A stretch of DNA of 7,426 nt from Nitrososphaerales archaeon TH1177 (GCA_014523515.1 JAATVJ010000080.1:1-7426); one strand, 5' to 3'; positions 1 to 5,877 are shown, counted from the stretch's first letter. Notes: a model not told the origin generated them from the sequence alone. Translations and numbers: made by a program.

Positions 1-6
1 ATAAGA

Positions 7-603
7 ATGAAATCTACTAATAAAAAATTCTTTCAAATATACTTTATTATTAGCTTAGTAGGAATTTTAACGTCTATAACATTTTTTTCTTTAGGAAAAT
101 TAATAACAAATGATTACAGTAATTTTAAAGAGGTATATGGACAAGGAGGACATGGACATAATCTTCCTCCATCGATTATAGGTGATAGAGAAATATCTCT
201 AAATTTTAATAACCCTCAAATAAATTCCGCAACAGAAAAAAATGGAATTAATTTTGCATTAGTTGATAACAAAACAGGAAATAAAATTCCTCATGTTACA
301 TATATTGTAAGTATTTACAATCAAGAAAGTAAAAATATATTTACTGCTAACCTACATGGACATGATGGAGAAATTAAATTAGAATTTCTTAATACTGGGC
401 TTGAAGGATTTAATATACATGCAAATTATGATCAGCTTTCAGCTAGTTATGTATCTGATTTTGGAAGTCCTATAAAAATAGATGGATCTGTATTTAGCGA
501 TCCTGGAAAATATAGAGTAGTTACAGAGATAACTGGAATAGATTATGATAATACTTTTTTACCAGAACCTTTAAAATATGAATTCAATATCGATGTAAAG
601 TAA
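7..603 (+). CDS. Secreted or membrane-anchored thaumarchaeal protein with HGH and HVTY motifs
   Basis: A 198-residue protein of unknown function, probably exported. Residues 5-32 have a basic start (KSTNKK) followed by one long hydrophobic segment (about 9-30), which fits a signal peptide or N-terminal anchor. The rest (about 33-198) is polar and beta-rich and has no C-terminal membrane helix. Seen directly: GGHGHN (47-52), PHVTYIV (95-101), LHGHDGE (116-122), GSPIKIDG (153-160) and LPEPLKYEF (185-193). From memory, this order (HGxG..PP, HVTY, HDG, a P-V-x-G strand, then LPEP.KY) recurs in extracytoplasmic proteins of ammonia-oxidising archaea, often in several paralogues; I know of no proven role. 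The clustered histidines (49, 51, 96, 117, 119) could bind metal such as copper, but that is inference. The ATG at 7 sits directly before the signal segment, so the gene is likely complete although only 6 upstream bases are visible. It is followed by a 110-base gap and looks monocistronic. Confidence 0.85.
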   Translation: MKSTNKKFFQIYFIISLVGILTSITFFSLGKLITNDYSNFKEVYGQGGHGHNLPPSIIGDREISLNFNNPQINSATEKNGINFALVDNKTGNKIPHVTYIVSIYNQESKNIFTANLHGHDGEIKLEFLNTGLEGFNIHANYDQLSASYVSDFGSPIKIDGSVFSDPGKYRVVTEITGIDYDNTFLPEPLKYEFNIDVK

Positions 604-678
604 AAAATCTAATATAGTGGTTAAACTAGTATATTAAATCCCACATAACAAAATATTTTTCATTCTGATAAACTAGAA

Positions 679-690
679 TTTTATTAAATA
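679..690 (+). promoter_or_regulatory. Candidate TATA box for the SDR gene
   Basis: TTTTATTAAATA is centred about 29 bases before the ATG at 714. That is the spacing expected if transcription starts at or a few bases before the start codon, as in leaderless archaeal mRNAs. No Shine-Dalgarno sequence is seen before the ATG, which supports this. The whole gap is AT-rich, so the match could be chance. Confidence 0.35.
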
Positions 691-713
691 CTTTTTGATA
701 ATTATTTAGATAA

Positions 714-1499
714 ATGAAATTCAAAGATCAAATAATAGCAATAACGGGAGCTTCTTCTGGAATAGGAATGCAAGCCGCAATTGACTTTTCAAATAATGGA
801 GCAAAGACTATAATTTTAATTTCAAGAAATATTACAAAATTAAATAAAGTAAAAGAAAAAATAAATCCAGACTGCAATGTCGAAATATACCCATGTGATG
901 TTTCAAATAAAAAAATGGTTGCTGATATGAGTAATAATATTTTAGAAAAAATAGGAAATGTCAATATTTTAGTTAATAATGCAGGTTTTGGAATATATGG
1001 AAGAGTTATTGATCAGACAATAGAGGATATTGAGAAGGTTACATCAACAAATTACTTGGGAATGATTTATTGCACCAAGATGTTTCTACCTTCCATGATT
1101 AAAAAAAATCAAGGGCACATAGTAAATGTTGCTTCTTTAGCAGCTAGTTTCGGAATACCATGTATGGCTGCATATTGTGGATCCAAATTTGCAATGTTAG
1201 GGTTTTCTGAATCTTTATACCTTGAATTAAAAAATACAAATGTAGGTATTACAGTTGTAAGTCCAATTGCAGTTAAAACTAACTTCTTTGACAATGAATC
1301 ATTTAAGGGAAAAATGCCACACAAGTTAGGATATGTACTCGACCCGAAGACTGTTTCAAACGCTATTCTTAAAGCTGCTTACTCAAAGAGACTGGAAATA
1401 GTTGTTCCATTTTTTGTTAGATCTGCAGTATGGTTAAAACAGACTTTTCCATATTTAATCAATCCAATAGTAAGTTCAGCATTCAAAGAAGTAAAGTAA
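714..1499 (+). CDS. Short-chain dehydrogenase/reductase (classical SDR, DltE/COG0300-like)
   Basis: A 261-residue NAD(P)-dependent oxidoreductase with a Rossmann fold, the usual length for a classical SDR. All hallmarks are present: the dinucleotide-binding TGASSGIG (11-18), CDV (61-63) contacting the adenine, NNAG (88-91), and a catalytic tetrad of Asn113 (STNYLG), Ser141 (VNVASLAA), Tyr154 and Lys158 (AYCGSK). Arg38 just after the second strand (ISRN) suggests a preference for NADP(H). SPIAVKTNF (183-191) matches the usual PG-x-V-x-T segment that closes over the cofactor, with Ser-Pro in place of Pro-Gly. The C-terminal part (about 208-258: DPKTV, LEIVVP, then a hydrophobic stretch) resembles the DltE-like group of 'dehydrogenases of unknown specificity', in which this tail may touch the membrane. 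The substrate cannot be read from the sequence; fatty acyl, sterol-like or sugar ketones are all possible. It is preceded by its own TATA-like element, and neither neighbour suggests a pathway. It is intact, with no unusual residues at the active site. Confidence 0.93.
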   Translation: MKFKDQIIAITGASSGIGMQAAIDFSNNGAKTIILISRNITKLNKVKEKINPDCNVEIYPCDVSNKKMVADMSNNILEKIGNVNILVNNAGFGIYGRVIDQTIEDIEKVTSTNYLGMIYCTKMFLPSMIKKNQGHIVNVASLAASFGIPCMAAYCGSKFAMLGFSESLYLELKNTNVGITVVSPIAVKTNFFDNESFKGKMPHKLGYVLDPKTVSNAILKAAYSKRLEIVVPFFVRSAVWLKQTFPYLINPIVSSAFKEVK

Positions 1500-1641
1500 A
1501 CTAATATTTAAAATAGTTATTATCAAAATAAAAAAAACAAAATATTAATGTAATTCTATAAATATTTAGCTATTAGCTTTAAAACATTCAAGAGACTTTA
1601 GATTTTATGATAAACTAGTTTTAACTAAAAAAATGTTACAA

Positions 1642-1803
1642 TTATTTTATTTTTCCTTCTCTTCTTAATTCTGATAATATTTTCATAAGAGTATCATAGT
1701 CAATATTGATTTCATTTAAAATAACATAATGATCAGTTTTTTTATTTTTCTTTATAAATTTTTCAACAAGAATTTTTTGTTTTTGATAATTTCGATCAAT
1801 CAC
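1642..1803 (-). CDS. Very short winged-helix/HTH-like DNA-binding protein, possibly a 5'-truncated gene
   Basis: A 53-codon reading frame from a GTG at 1803 to a TAA at 1642-1644. It begins VIDRNYQKQK, and its last 42 residues look like a helix-turn-helix domain: helix 1 ILVEKFIKKN, helix 2 around DHYVILNEIN, and a recognition-type helix plus wing start in DTLMKILSELRREGKIK, a common ending in archaeal winged-helix regulators. If so, it would bind DNA and act as a small regulator. The frame stays open further upstream (SRELFIIN) to a TAA at 1828-1830; beyond that stop, in the same frame, lies ATG ACT AAT ACA. Either the gene starts at the GTG, or it was once longer and has acquired a nonsense codon. 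Length alone is not evidence in DNA this AT-rich; the call rests on the amphipathic HTH-like pattern. It stands alone, converging on the SDR gene 142 bases away. Confidence 0.5.
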   Translation of the reverse strand: MIDRNYQKQKILVEKFIKKNKKTDHYVILNEINIDYDTLMKILSELRREGKIK

Positions 1804-1840
1804 ATTTATAATAAATAATTCCCTGCTTTATGTATTAGTC

Positions 1841-1848
1841 ATTATAAA
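1841..1848 (-). promoter_or_regulatory. Candidate TATA box for the small HTH gene
   Basis: On the minus strand TTTATAAT lies about 40 bases before the GTG at 1803. It would place a transcript start near 1818, giving a leader of about 15 bases. It overlaps the ATG at 1840-1842, and the in-frame TAA at 1828-1830 would then lie outside the mRNA. This favours the GTG as the true start. It is a weak call in AT-rich DNA. Confidence 0.3.
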
Positions 1849-2028
1849 TGAAATGAAATTTACGCTACTTGTATTGCAAATCAAAAATTAATGATTAAAC
1901 AATTGTCTACTCAAATTAAATTGTATTGTACATAAAATGAAATAGATTATTTTTTTTATATTTAAGATATAGGAAACTTTTATTCAAAATCCTTTGCTAT
2001 GCTAATTGTTTCTCTGTCTATATATATT

Positions 2029-2117
2029 AGAGAGAGGGCAGTTTTTTCATAAATTTTATTCTCATACAGGATAATTCATATGGCTTGTACTCTTTAAATG
2101 TCTCTCTCCCTCTCTCT
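2029..2117. repeat. 10-base inverted repeat with a 69-base spacer
   Basis: AGAGAGAGGG at 2029-2038 is the exact reverse complement of CCCTCTCTCT at 2108-2117. The left arm follows TCTCTGTCTATATATATT, so it can also pair locally with TCTCT at 2011-2015. It is followed by CAG and then six T (2042-2047). Both arms are low-complexity AG/CT repeats, so pairing may be incidental. Confidence 0.4.
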
Positions 2118-2131
2118 TCCTTTCTTCTTTT
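2101..2131. repeat. 31-base uninterrupted pyrimidine tract
   Basis: Every base from 2101 to 2131 is C or T, mostly CT repeats passing into T-rich sequence. It is bounded by G at 2100 and A at 2132. Such tracts can adopt unusual DNA structure or serve as a T-rich transcription stop signal in archaea. No function is shown by the sequence itself. Confidence 0.6.
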
Positions 2132-2159
2132 AGAATTCATTTAGTGCTTGTCTGGATGA

Positions 2160-2178
2160 GATTGATTGACAATCAATC
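2160..2178. repeat. 19-base perfect palindrome, candidate operator
   Basis: GATTGATTGACAATCAATC has two exact 9-base arms around a single A at 2169. A two-fold symmetric site of this size is typical of the binding site of a dimeric regulator; as RNA it would have almost no loop, so a protein-binding DNA site is the likelier reading. It lies about 258 bases before the helicase start and about 357 bases upstream of the small HTH gene on the other strand, rather far from both promoters. Confidence 0.5.
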
Positions 2179-2294
2179 AATTATCAGTAAATATTCACTC
2201 AATAAACTTTAGTTCATTTATTAAAGTCATTATAAAGATCGAATTCAAATTTACTTATTTAGATCGGATCATATTTTAGAATAAGATTTCGGAA

Positions 2295-2344
2295 TGTGTG
2301 TGAGGTATTTCAATATATATATTATTTAGAATCAGCAGCAGCAG
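2295..2344. repeat. Cluster of microsatellites (TG)4, (AT)5, (CAG)4
   Basis: TGTGTGTG at 2295-2302, ATATATATAT at 2313-2322 and four CAG units at 2333-2344 occur within 50 bases. Such a cluster is unusual for an archaeal intergenic region and suggests unconstrained, slippage-prone DNA. It is not inside any supported gene. Confidence 0.55.
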
Positions 2345-2407
2345 CCCAATAACATACCTTTTGTAACAAATCCTTATTTTTATAAATTTAATGAACTAGA
2401 TAAACAA

Positions 2408-2416
2408 TTTATTATG
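2408..2416 (+). promoter_or_regulatory. Candidate TATA box for the helicase gene
   Basis: TTTATTATG is centred about 24 bases before the GTG start at 2436, preceded by the A-rich TAAACAA where a BRE would sit. It fits a leaderless or nearly leaderless start. There is no ribosome-binding site before the GTG. The evidence is moderate because the area is AT-rich. Confidence 0.35.
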
Positions 2417-2435
2417 TTTTATTTATTTTTCAAGT

Positions 2436-5018
2436 GTGAAAAAATATAGATGTCCTAATTGTTCATCTTTAAATTCAATAAAAATAAATAGGATTTTTGA
2501 TGGGCGATTATTATTTATTTGCGAAAAATGTCAAATATGCTCTGTTTTACCATTTTATAATAACATAGATGAAACTTACTTGGCATTTCTAGATAAGTTT
2601 GATAATGGTCATGTAACTGTTTTTGAAGATTTACAAATAGTACTTGAAAATGAAAAGATAGTAAGATCAAAAAAAGAAATAGAAAAAATGATTGAGAAAA
2701 GTAGTATAACTAACAAACTCCTAAATGAAATATTATATTCAGATTTAGACTATGTAGTTGAAGTTAAAAAATTAGAAGAATCAAAAATAGATACAGGTAA
2801 AAATTTAGATGAATTACCGTTGGATGATATTTTAGTAAATCAGTTAAAGTCTAAAAATATTAAAAAATTGTTTAAATTTCAAGAAGAAGCTATTTTCAAT
2901 ATTCTTAGAAATAAAGATACAGTAATTATTGCGCCTACTGCTTCTGGAAAAACGGAGGCTTTTTGTATTCCAATTTTACAAAAGATATTTGATTCAAAAA
3001 CTCAAATAATTAACAAAAAAATTCAGTGGTTTAACAGTAAAAAAGGATTCAGAACCGGAGGAATAAAAGCAATTTTTGTTTATCCAACAAAAGCATTAGC
3101 AAGAGATCAACTATCAAAAATAACCGAGTATTCAAAAAATATAGATATCGTAGTAAAAATATTTGATGGAGATTTAACTGAAAATGAAAAACAAAATTTC
3201 TATGAATTCCCACCAGATATAGTATTAACAAATTTTGATTCTATACATTATCATCTTTTGAATAATACAAAATTTATAACACTATTGAATACTTTGGAAT
3301 TTTTAGTTGTAGATGAAGTTCATGTATATACAGGGATATTTGGATCTAATGTTCATTATATTATTAAAAGATTAGAAAGAATAATAAATAATAAAAAATT
3401 GCAAATGATTGCATGTTCTGCTACATTACCAAATGTTAGGGAATTTTGTGATTTATTATTTTCTCGCAAAATGGAAATAGTGATTGGTGAAGGAAAAAGA
3501 GGTCATACCAATTTTGCTATTATATATCCATCACTTAGGTCAAATAAATCATTAGTAATTGAGTTGATAAAAAAAATTACGAAATACCATAAAACTTTAG
3601 TTTTTAGTAACTCACACATATCAGCAGAATTGATAGCTTTCACTTCAGCAAAACAAGGAATTAAAATTGGGGTTCATAGAGCTGGGCTTCCACCTAAAAA
3701 TAGAAAAATTGTAGAAAACTCTTTTAAGAGTGGAAAAATAGATGTTATTTCTTCTACACCAACTTTAGAATTAGGCATAGATATTGGAGATGTTGATGCT
3801 GTAATATCCAATCTTGTTCCTATAAACAGACTAATTCAAAGACTAGGAAGAGCTGCAAGAAAGGGACAAGAAGGATATGCTTTTTTGACATTGGGAAATG
3901 ATCCAATAAGTCAATATTATAAAAATCATCCTGACGATTATTTTATTGATCAAGAAATACCATATATTGATCCATTAAATCCAATAATAATGGAAAATCA
4001 AATTCTTGCTATGTGTTATGATAGACCTATTTCAAAATATGAATCAAAAAATTATTTAGAACCTCTTTGTAAATTGGAAAAAAAAGAATTAGTAAAATTT
4101 AATAATGGAAGATATGTTCCAAAACTTGGACAACATCTTGTTTTAAAAAAGTATAACATAAGGGGAATCGGAAATGATGTAAATATTGTTTTTAATGGCA
4201 AAATTATTGGAAATAGAAATCTGCCACAAGCATTAGAGGAATTACATGATAATGCCATTTACTTTCTTTCAGGTAAGAGATACAAAGTTCAAAAATTAAC
4301 AATTGATGATAATACAGAAAGAAACTTTGCTGATATAGAAGCTATACCAAATGACTATCCATTCTATACAAAATCCATAGTGGAAGAGTTTCCAGAAATA
4401 TTAGAAATATTTGAACAAAAAGAAATTTTTGGAATTAATTTAAGGTATTGTTCTTTAAATATTTTTAAAAAAGTAATAGGATATTCAAATATAGAGATTG
4501 GAAAGGAGATCAATCAAGGAAAAAAAGTTTTTTTGAATGAACCAATAACTTATAGTTACTCTACGAAAGGTTTTATATTTCGAGTCCCAAGACCATTAGA
4601 AATTTTAGAAATGGTATCCGAAAAAGAAAAGGTAGAAATGAGTGGATATCATGCTACCGAACATGTAGTTATCGAAGGAAGTAGTATGTTAATAGGGGGA
4701 GCATCTCAAGATATAGGAGGAATTTCACTAGGGGATACAGGAATGATAGTAATTCATGATGGAAGTATTGGAGGAAATGGGGCAAGTAAGAGTCTTTTTG
4801 ATAAATTTGAACTGGCCATAAGAAGAGCCCATACTATCTTAATGGAATGCCCATGTGAAAATGATGATGGATGTCCTCGTTGTACTTATTCCTACAGATG
4901 TGGTAATAACAATGAATACTTACATAAAAAAGCTGCAATTGAAATACTTTCTCGTATTATTAAAGGAGAAAAAACGGGAATAGTAGATTTTGAACGTTTT
5001 CAACAGACTCTAATATAG
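2436..5018 (+). CDS. DEAD/DEAH-type superfamily 2 helicase of the Hrq1/MrfA (YprA) class with C-terminal DUF1998/MZB domain
   Basis: An 860-residue ATP-dependent DNA translocase. Order of parts: N-terminal zinc ribbon (CPNC 6-9, CEKC 29-32); a charged linker; RecA domain 1 with Q-motif-like FQEEA (148-152), Walker A APTASGKT (166-173), Ia YPTKALARDQ (216-225), DEVH box (293-296) and motif III SAT (328-330); RecA domain 2 with LVFSNS (388-393), motif V TPTLELGIDIGD (441-452) and motif VI QRLGRAAR (468-475); a long C-terminal region ending in DUF1998/MZB, with GYHATEHVVIEG (737-748), IGGISLG (760-766), HDGSIGGNG (774-782) and cysteines 805, 807, 813, 816 and 822. In relatives (yeast Hrq1, Bacillus MrfA, archaeal SftH) this domain set means a 3'-5' helicase; MrfA acts in mitomycin-damage repair with the exonuclease MrfB. 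Here no MrfB-like gene is adjacent, so a repair role is inferred from family only. The start is GTG: in-frame TAG at 2397-2399 blocks extension, and starting here keeps the zinc ribbon. All motifs are intact. It is about 100 residues longer than bacterial MrfA, much of it the N-terminal part. Confidence 0.93.
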   Translation: MKKYRCPNCSSLNSIKINRIFDGRLLFICEKCQICSVLPFYNNIDETYLAFLDKFDNGHVTVFEDLQIVLENEKIVRSKKEIEKMIEKSSITNKLLNEILYSDLDYVVEVKKLEESKIDTGKNLDELPLDDILVNQLKSKNIKKLFKFQEEAIFNILRNKDTVIIAPTASGKTEAFCIPILQKIFDSKTQIINKKIQWFNSKKGFRTGGIKAIFVYPTKALARDQLSKITEYSKNIDIVVKIFDGDLTENEKQNFYEFPPDIVLTNFDSIHYHLLNNTKFITLLNTLEFLVVDEVHVYTGIFGSNVHYIIKRLERIINNKKLQMIACSATLPNVREFCDLLFSRKMEIVIGEGKRGHTNFAIIYPSLRSNKSLVIELIKKITKYHKTLVFSNSHISAELIAFTSAKQGIKIGVHRAGLPPKNRKIVENSFKSGKIDVISSTPTLELGIDIGDVDAVISNLVPINRLIQRLGRAARKGQEGYAFLTLGNDPISQYYKNHPDDYFIDQEIPYIDPLNPIIMENQILAMCYDRPISKYESKNYLEPLCKLEKKELVKFNNGRYVPKLGQHLVLKKYNIRGIGNDVNIVFNGKIIGNRNLPQALEELHDNAIYFLSGKRYKVQKLTIDDNTERNFADIEAIPNDYPFYTKSIVEEFPEILEIFEQKEIFGINLRYCSLNIFKKVIGYSNIEIGKEINQGKKVFLNEPITYSYSTKGFIFRVPRPLEILEMVSEKEKVEMSGYHATEHVVIEGSSMLIGGASQDIGGISLGDTGMIVIHDGSIGGNGASKSLFDKFELAIRRAHTILMECPCENDDGCPRCTYSYRCGNNNEYLHKKAAIEILSRIIKGEKTGIVDFERFQQTLI

Positions 5019-5037
5019 CCTTAAAAAAAATCAATTA

Positions 5038-5060
5038 TTGTTATTTTATTATTTATCTTA
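5038..5060 (+). terminator. T-rich tract after the helicase gene
   Basis: About 20 bases past the helicase stop, the plus strand becomes T-rich (TTGTTATTTTATTATTTATC). Archaeal RNA polymerase stops at T-rich runs without needing a hairpin. It lies in the 66-base gap between two convergent genes, where termination is expected. Confidence 0.35.
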
Positions 5061-5065
5061 TAGTT

Positions 5066-5088
5066 TTGATAACCATCATTATTATCAA
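5066..5088. repeat. Short hairpin over the 3' end of the small membrane protein gene
   Basis: TTGATAA (5066-5072) and TTATCAA (5082-5088) are reverse complements with a 9-base loop, and the right arm contains the stop codon of the minus-strand gene. ATTATTATCAAGTA, which overlaps the right arm (5078-5091), recurs exactly at 5304-5317 just before that gene's ATG. Both may be chance in AT-rich DNA; the hairpin could help end convergent transcripts. Confidence 0.35.
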
Positions 5089-5303
5089 GTATGAAAATTA
5101 AGTGTATTTTCTAACGTATTTCTAGAAGAGTCAGAGATTACACCTTCTAAAGATTCTTTTGTACTATCAGTAATATTTTTGATTACAGGGGCAATACCAA
5201 TCTTATCTACACCTTTTAATACCCCAGCAAAAAAAGTCTCCCATCCTAATCCGATAATAGCTAAGAATAGTATTATAGCAATCATCCATAAAATTACACC
5301 CAT
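5085..5303 (-). CDS. Small one-helix membrane protein of unknown function (archaeal)
   Basis: A 72-residue protein from the ATG at 5303. Residues 2-20 (GVILWMIAIILFLAIIGLG) form one transmembrane helix, followed by WETFFAGVLKG and an amphipathic, charged tail (IAPVIKNITD, TKESLEGVIS) ending NFHT. A helix leading into GLGWxTFFxGVxKGxDKxGxxP is a pattern I recall from small conserved proteins of ammonia-oxidising archaea, which argues that this is a real gene; no function is known to me. With no basic N-terminus the topology is uncertain, but the lysine-rich side after the helix suggests the tail faces the cytoplasm. The frame also runs up to a TTG at 5327 (adding KNVLDNN after the initiator), but the ATG lies directly before the hydrophobic segment and has a TATA-like element at the right distance, so I prefer it. 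It is convergent with the helicase and divergent from the VOC gene. Confidence 0.8.
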   Translation of the reverse strand: MGVILWMIAIILFLAIIGLGWETFFAGVLKGVDKIGIAPVIKNITDSTKESLEGVISDSSRNTLENTLNFHT

Positions 5304-5328
5304 ATTATTATCAAGTACATTTTTCAAG

Positions 5329-5339
5329 TATATTAAAAA
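5329..5339 (-). promoter_or_regulatory. Candidate TATA box for the small membrane protein gene
   Basis: On the minus strand TTTTTAATATA is centred about 31 bases before the ATG at 5303, giving a leader of only a few bases. A second match, TTTATAATAT at 5366-5375, is closer to the archaeal consensus and would instead suit the TTG start at 5327 or a leader of about 40 bases. The sequence does not decide between them. Confidence 0.3.
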
Positions 5340-5416
5340 TTAGTCAGATTTATTTAGTTCAAATTATATTATAAATCTTATAGTACAAAATTCAATATAT
5401 TATTTAGTAATATATA

Positions 5417-5426
5417 TTTTATATTT
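5417..5426 (+). promoter_or_regulatory. Candidate TATA box for the VOC gene
   Basis: TTTTATATTT is centred about 31 bases before the ATG at 5453. The whole divergent gap (5304-5452) is almost pure A/T with no ribosome-binding site, so this placement is a best guess based on spacing. Confidence 0.25.
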
Positions 5427-5452
5427 CTTAATTTATACATAATAAATAACTT

Positions 5453-5854
5453 ATGAAAGTACAAAAAATTTCAGCTATAACCTTAAAAATTCAAAATATG
5501 AAAAGAGAATGGAAATTTTATTCTAAAGTTCCAGGATTAACTCTTACATATGGAGGACCTGATAGCACATTCACTTCTTTTGAGATGAAAGATGATTTGA
5601 GCAATTCCAAAACATATTTAAATTTAGAATCTACAAATGAACTAACAAAATTTAATAAGAATTTTGGTAGAATTATAATTTATGCAGATGATGTTGATAA
5701 ACTCTATCATTATCTAAAAAATGATGAGAATATTACACAGCTGATTACCATAAAGAATGAGCCTAGAGATGGAGAATGGGGAGAACGGTACTTTCATATT
5801 TTGGACCCTGAAGAGTATGAACTGTCTTTTGCTCAAATTATAAATCAAAATTAA
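5453..5854 (+). CDS. VOC (glyoxalase/bleomycin-resistance fold) family protein
   Basis: A 133-residue protein, the normal length for a single-domain vicinal-oxygen-chelate fold with two beta-alpha-beta-beta-beta halves. The first half starts ISAITLKIQNMKREWKFYSK (6-25), where the family has a beta strand and the FY-S/T-K helix, and ends at TYLNLE (54-59). The second half runs from GRIIIYADDVDKLYHYLK (72-89) to RYFHILDPEEYELSFAQ (112-128). In metal-using members the ligands are usually a His/Gln in the first strand, a Glu at the end of the first half, a His in the third position and a Glu near the end. Here Glu59 and Glu123 are present, but the first strand has Thr10 rather than His and the second-half strand has Ile-Tyr rather than His, so metal binding and enzyme activity are uncertain. 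Relatives include dioxygenases, lyases and drug-binding proteins; the ligand cannot be told. It is a single gene, convergent with the propeller gene 70 bases away. Confidence 0.88.
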   Translation: MKVQKISAITLKIQNMKREWKFYSKVPGLTLTYGGPDSTFTSFEMKDDLSNSKTYLNLESTNELTKFNKNFGRIIIYADDVDKLYHYLKNDENITQLITIKNEPRDGEWGERYFHILDPEEYELSFAQIINQN

Positions 5855-5877
5855 AGATATATTGTTTTAGTAAATTG

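Larger units (their letters stand above)
1804..2435. other. Gene-poor region with simple repeats and a palindrome
   Basis: About 630 bases with no convincing gene on either strand. I looked for short frames and found only a minus-strand frame of 37 codons at 2027-2140, whose basic start is dictated by the purine-rich strand, and a plus-strand stretch from 2156 onward broken by several stops. It has no tRNA-like or rRNA-like segment that I can recognise. It contains a short inverted repeat, a pyrimidine tract, a 19-base palindrome and a cluster of dinucleotide and trinucleotide repeats, listed separately, and ends with the helicase promoter. It may hold regulatory DNA, an unrecognised RNA gene or decayed sequence; the bases alone do not decide. 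Confidence 0.6.

Noticed and set aside
728..964. Minus-strand open frame inside the SDR gene
   Set aside because: It is the shadow of a strongly supported SDR with a complete catalytic tetrad on the other strand.
2027..2140. Minus-strand 37-residue frame starting MNSKRRKEERGRE and ending MKKLPSL
   Set aside because: The basic, Glu-rich start is forced by the purine-rich strand opposite the pyrimidine tract. There is no ribosome-binding site, no TATA-like element at the right distance, and a stop codon lies directly before the ATG.
1804..2435. tRNA, C/D-box RNA or CRISPR array in the long gap
   Set aside because: I found no cloverleaf with a GTTCRA-type T-loop, no convincing paired C (RTGATGA) and D (CTGA) boxes, and no spaced repeats.
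2156..2444. Plus-strand frame with protein-like stretches (MRLIDNQSIISKY, then NQQQQPNNIPFVTNP) possibly a decayed gene
   Set aside because: At least five in-frame stops in under 100 codons is close to the random expectation at this base composition, and no recognisable motif connects the pieces.
4052..4258. Minus-strand open frame inside the helicase gene (likewise 3049-3231)
   Set aside because: It lies within a well-supported helicase; the Leu/Phe-rich translation is typical of antisense frames in AT-rich genes.
1642..5018. A defence island or restriction-like system built from the HTH gene and the DUF1998 helicase
   Set aside because: DUF1998 helicases do occur in defence systems such as DISARM, but no methylase, nuclease or phospholipase-like gene is nearby. 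The helicase is separated by a 630-base gap from the opposite-strand HTH gene, and its motif layout fits the Hrq1/MrfA repair class better.
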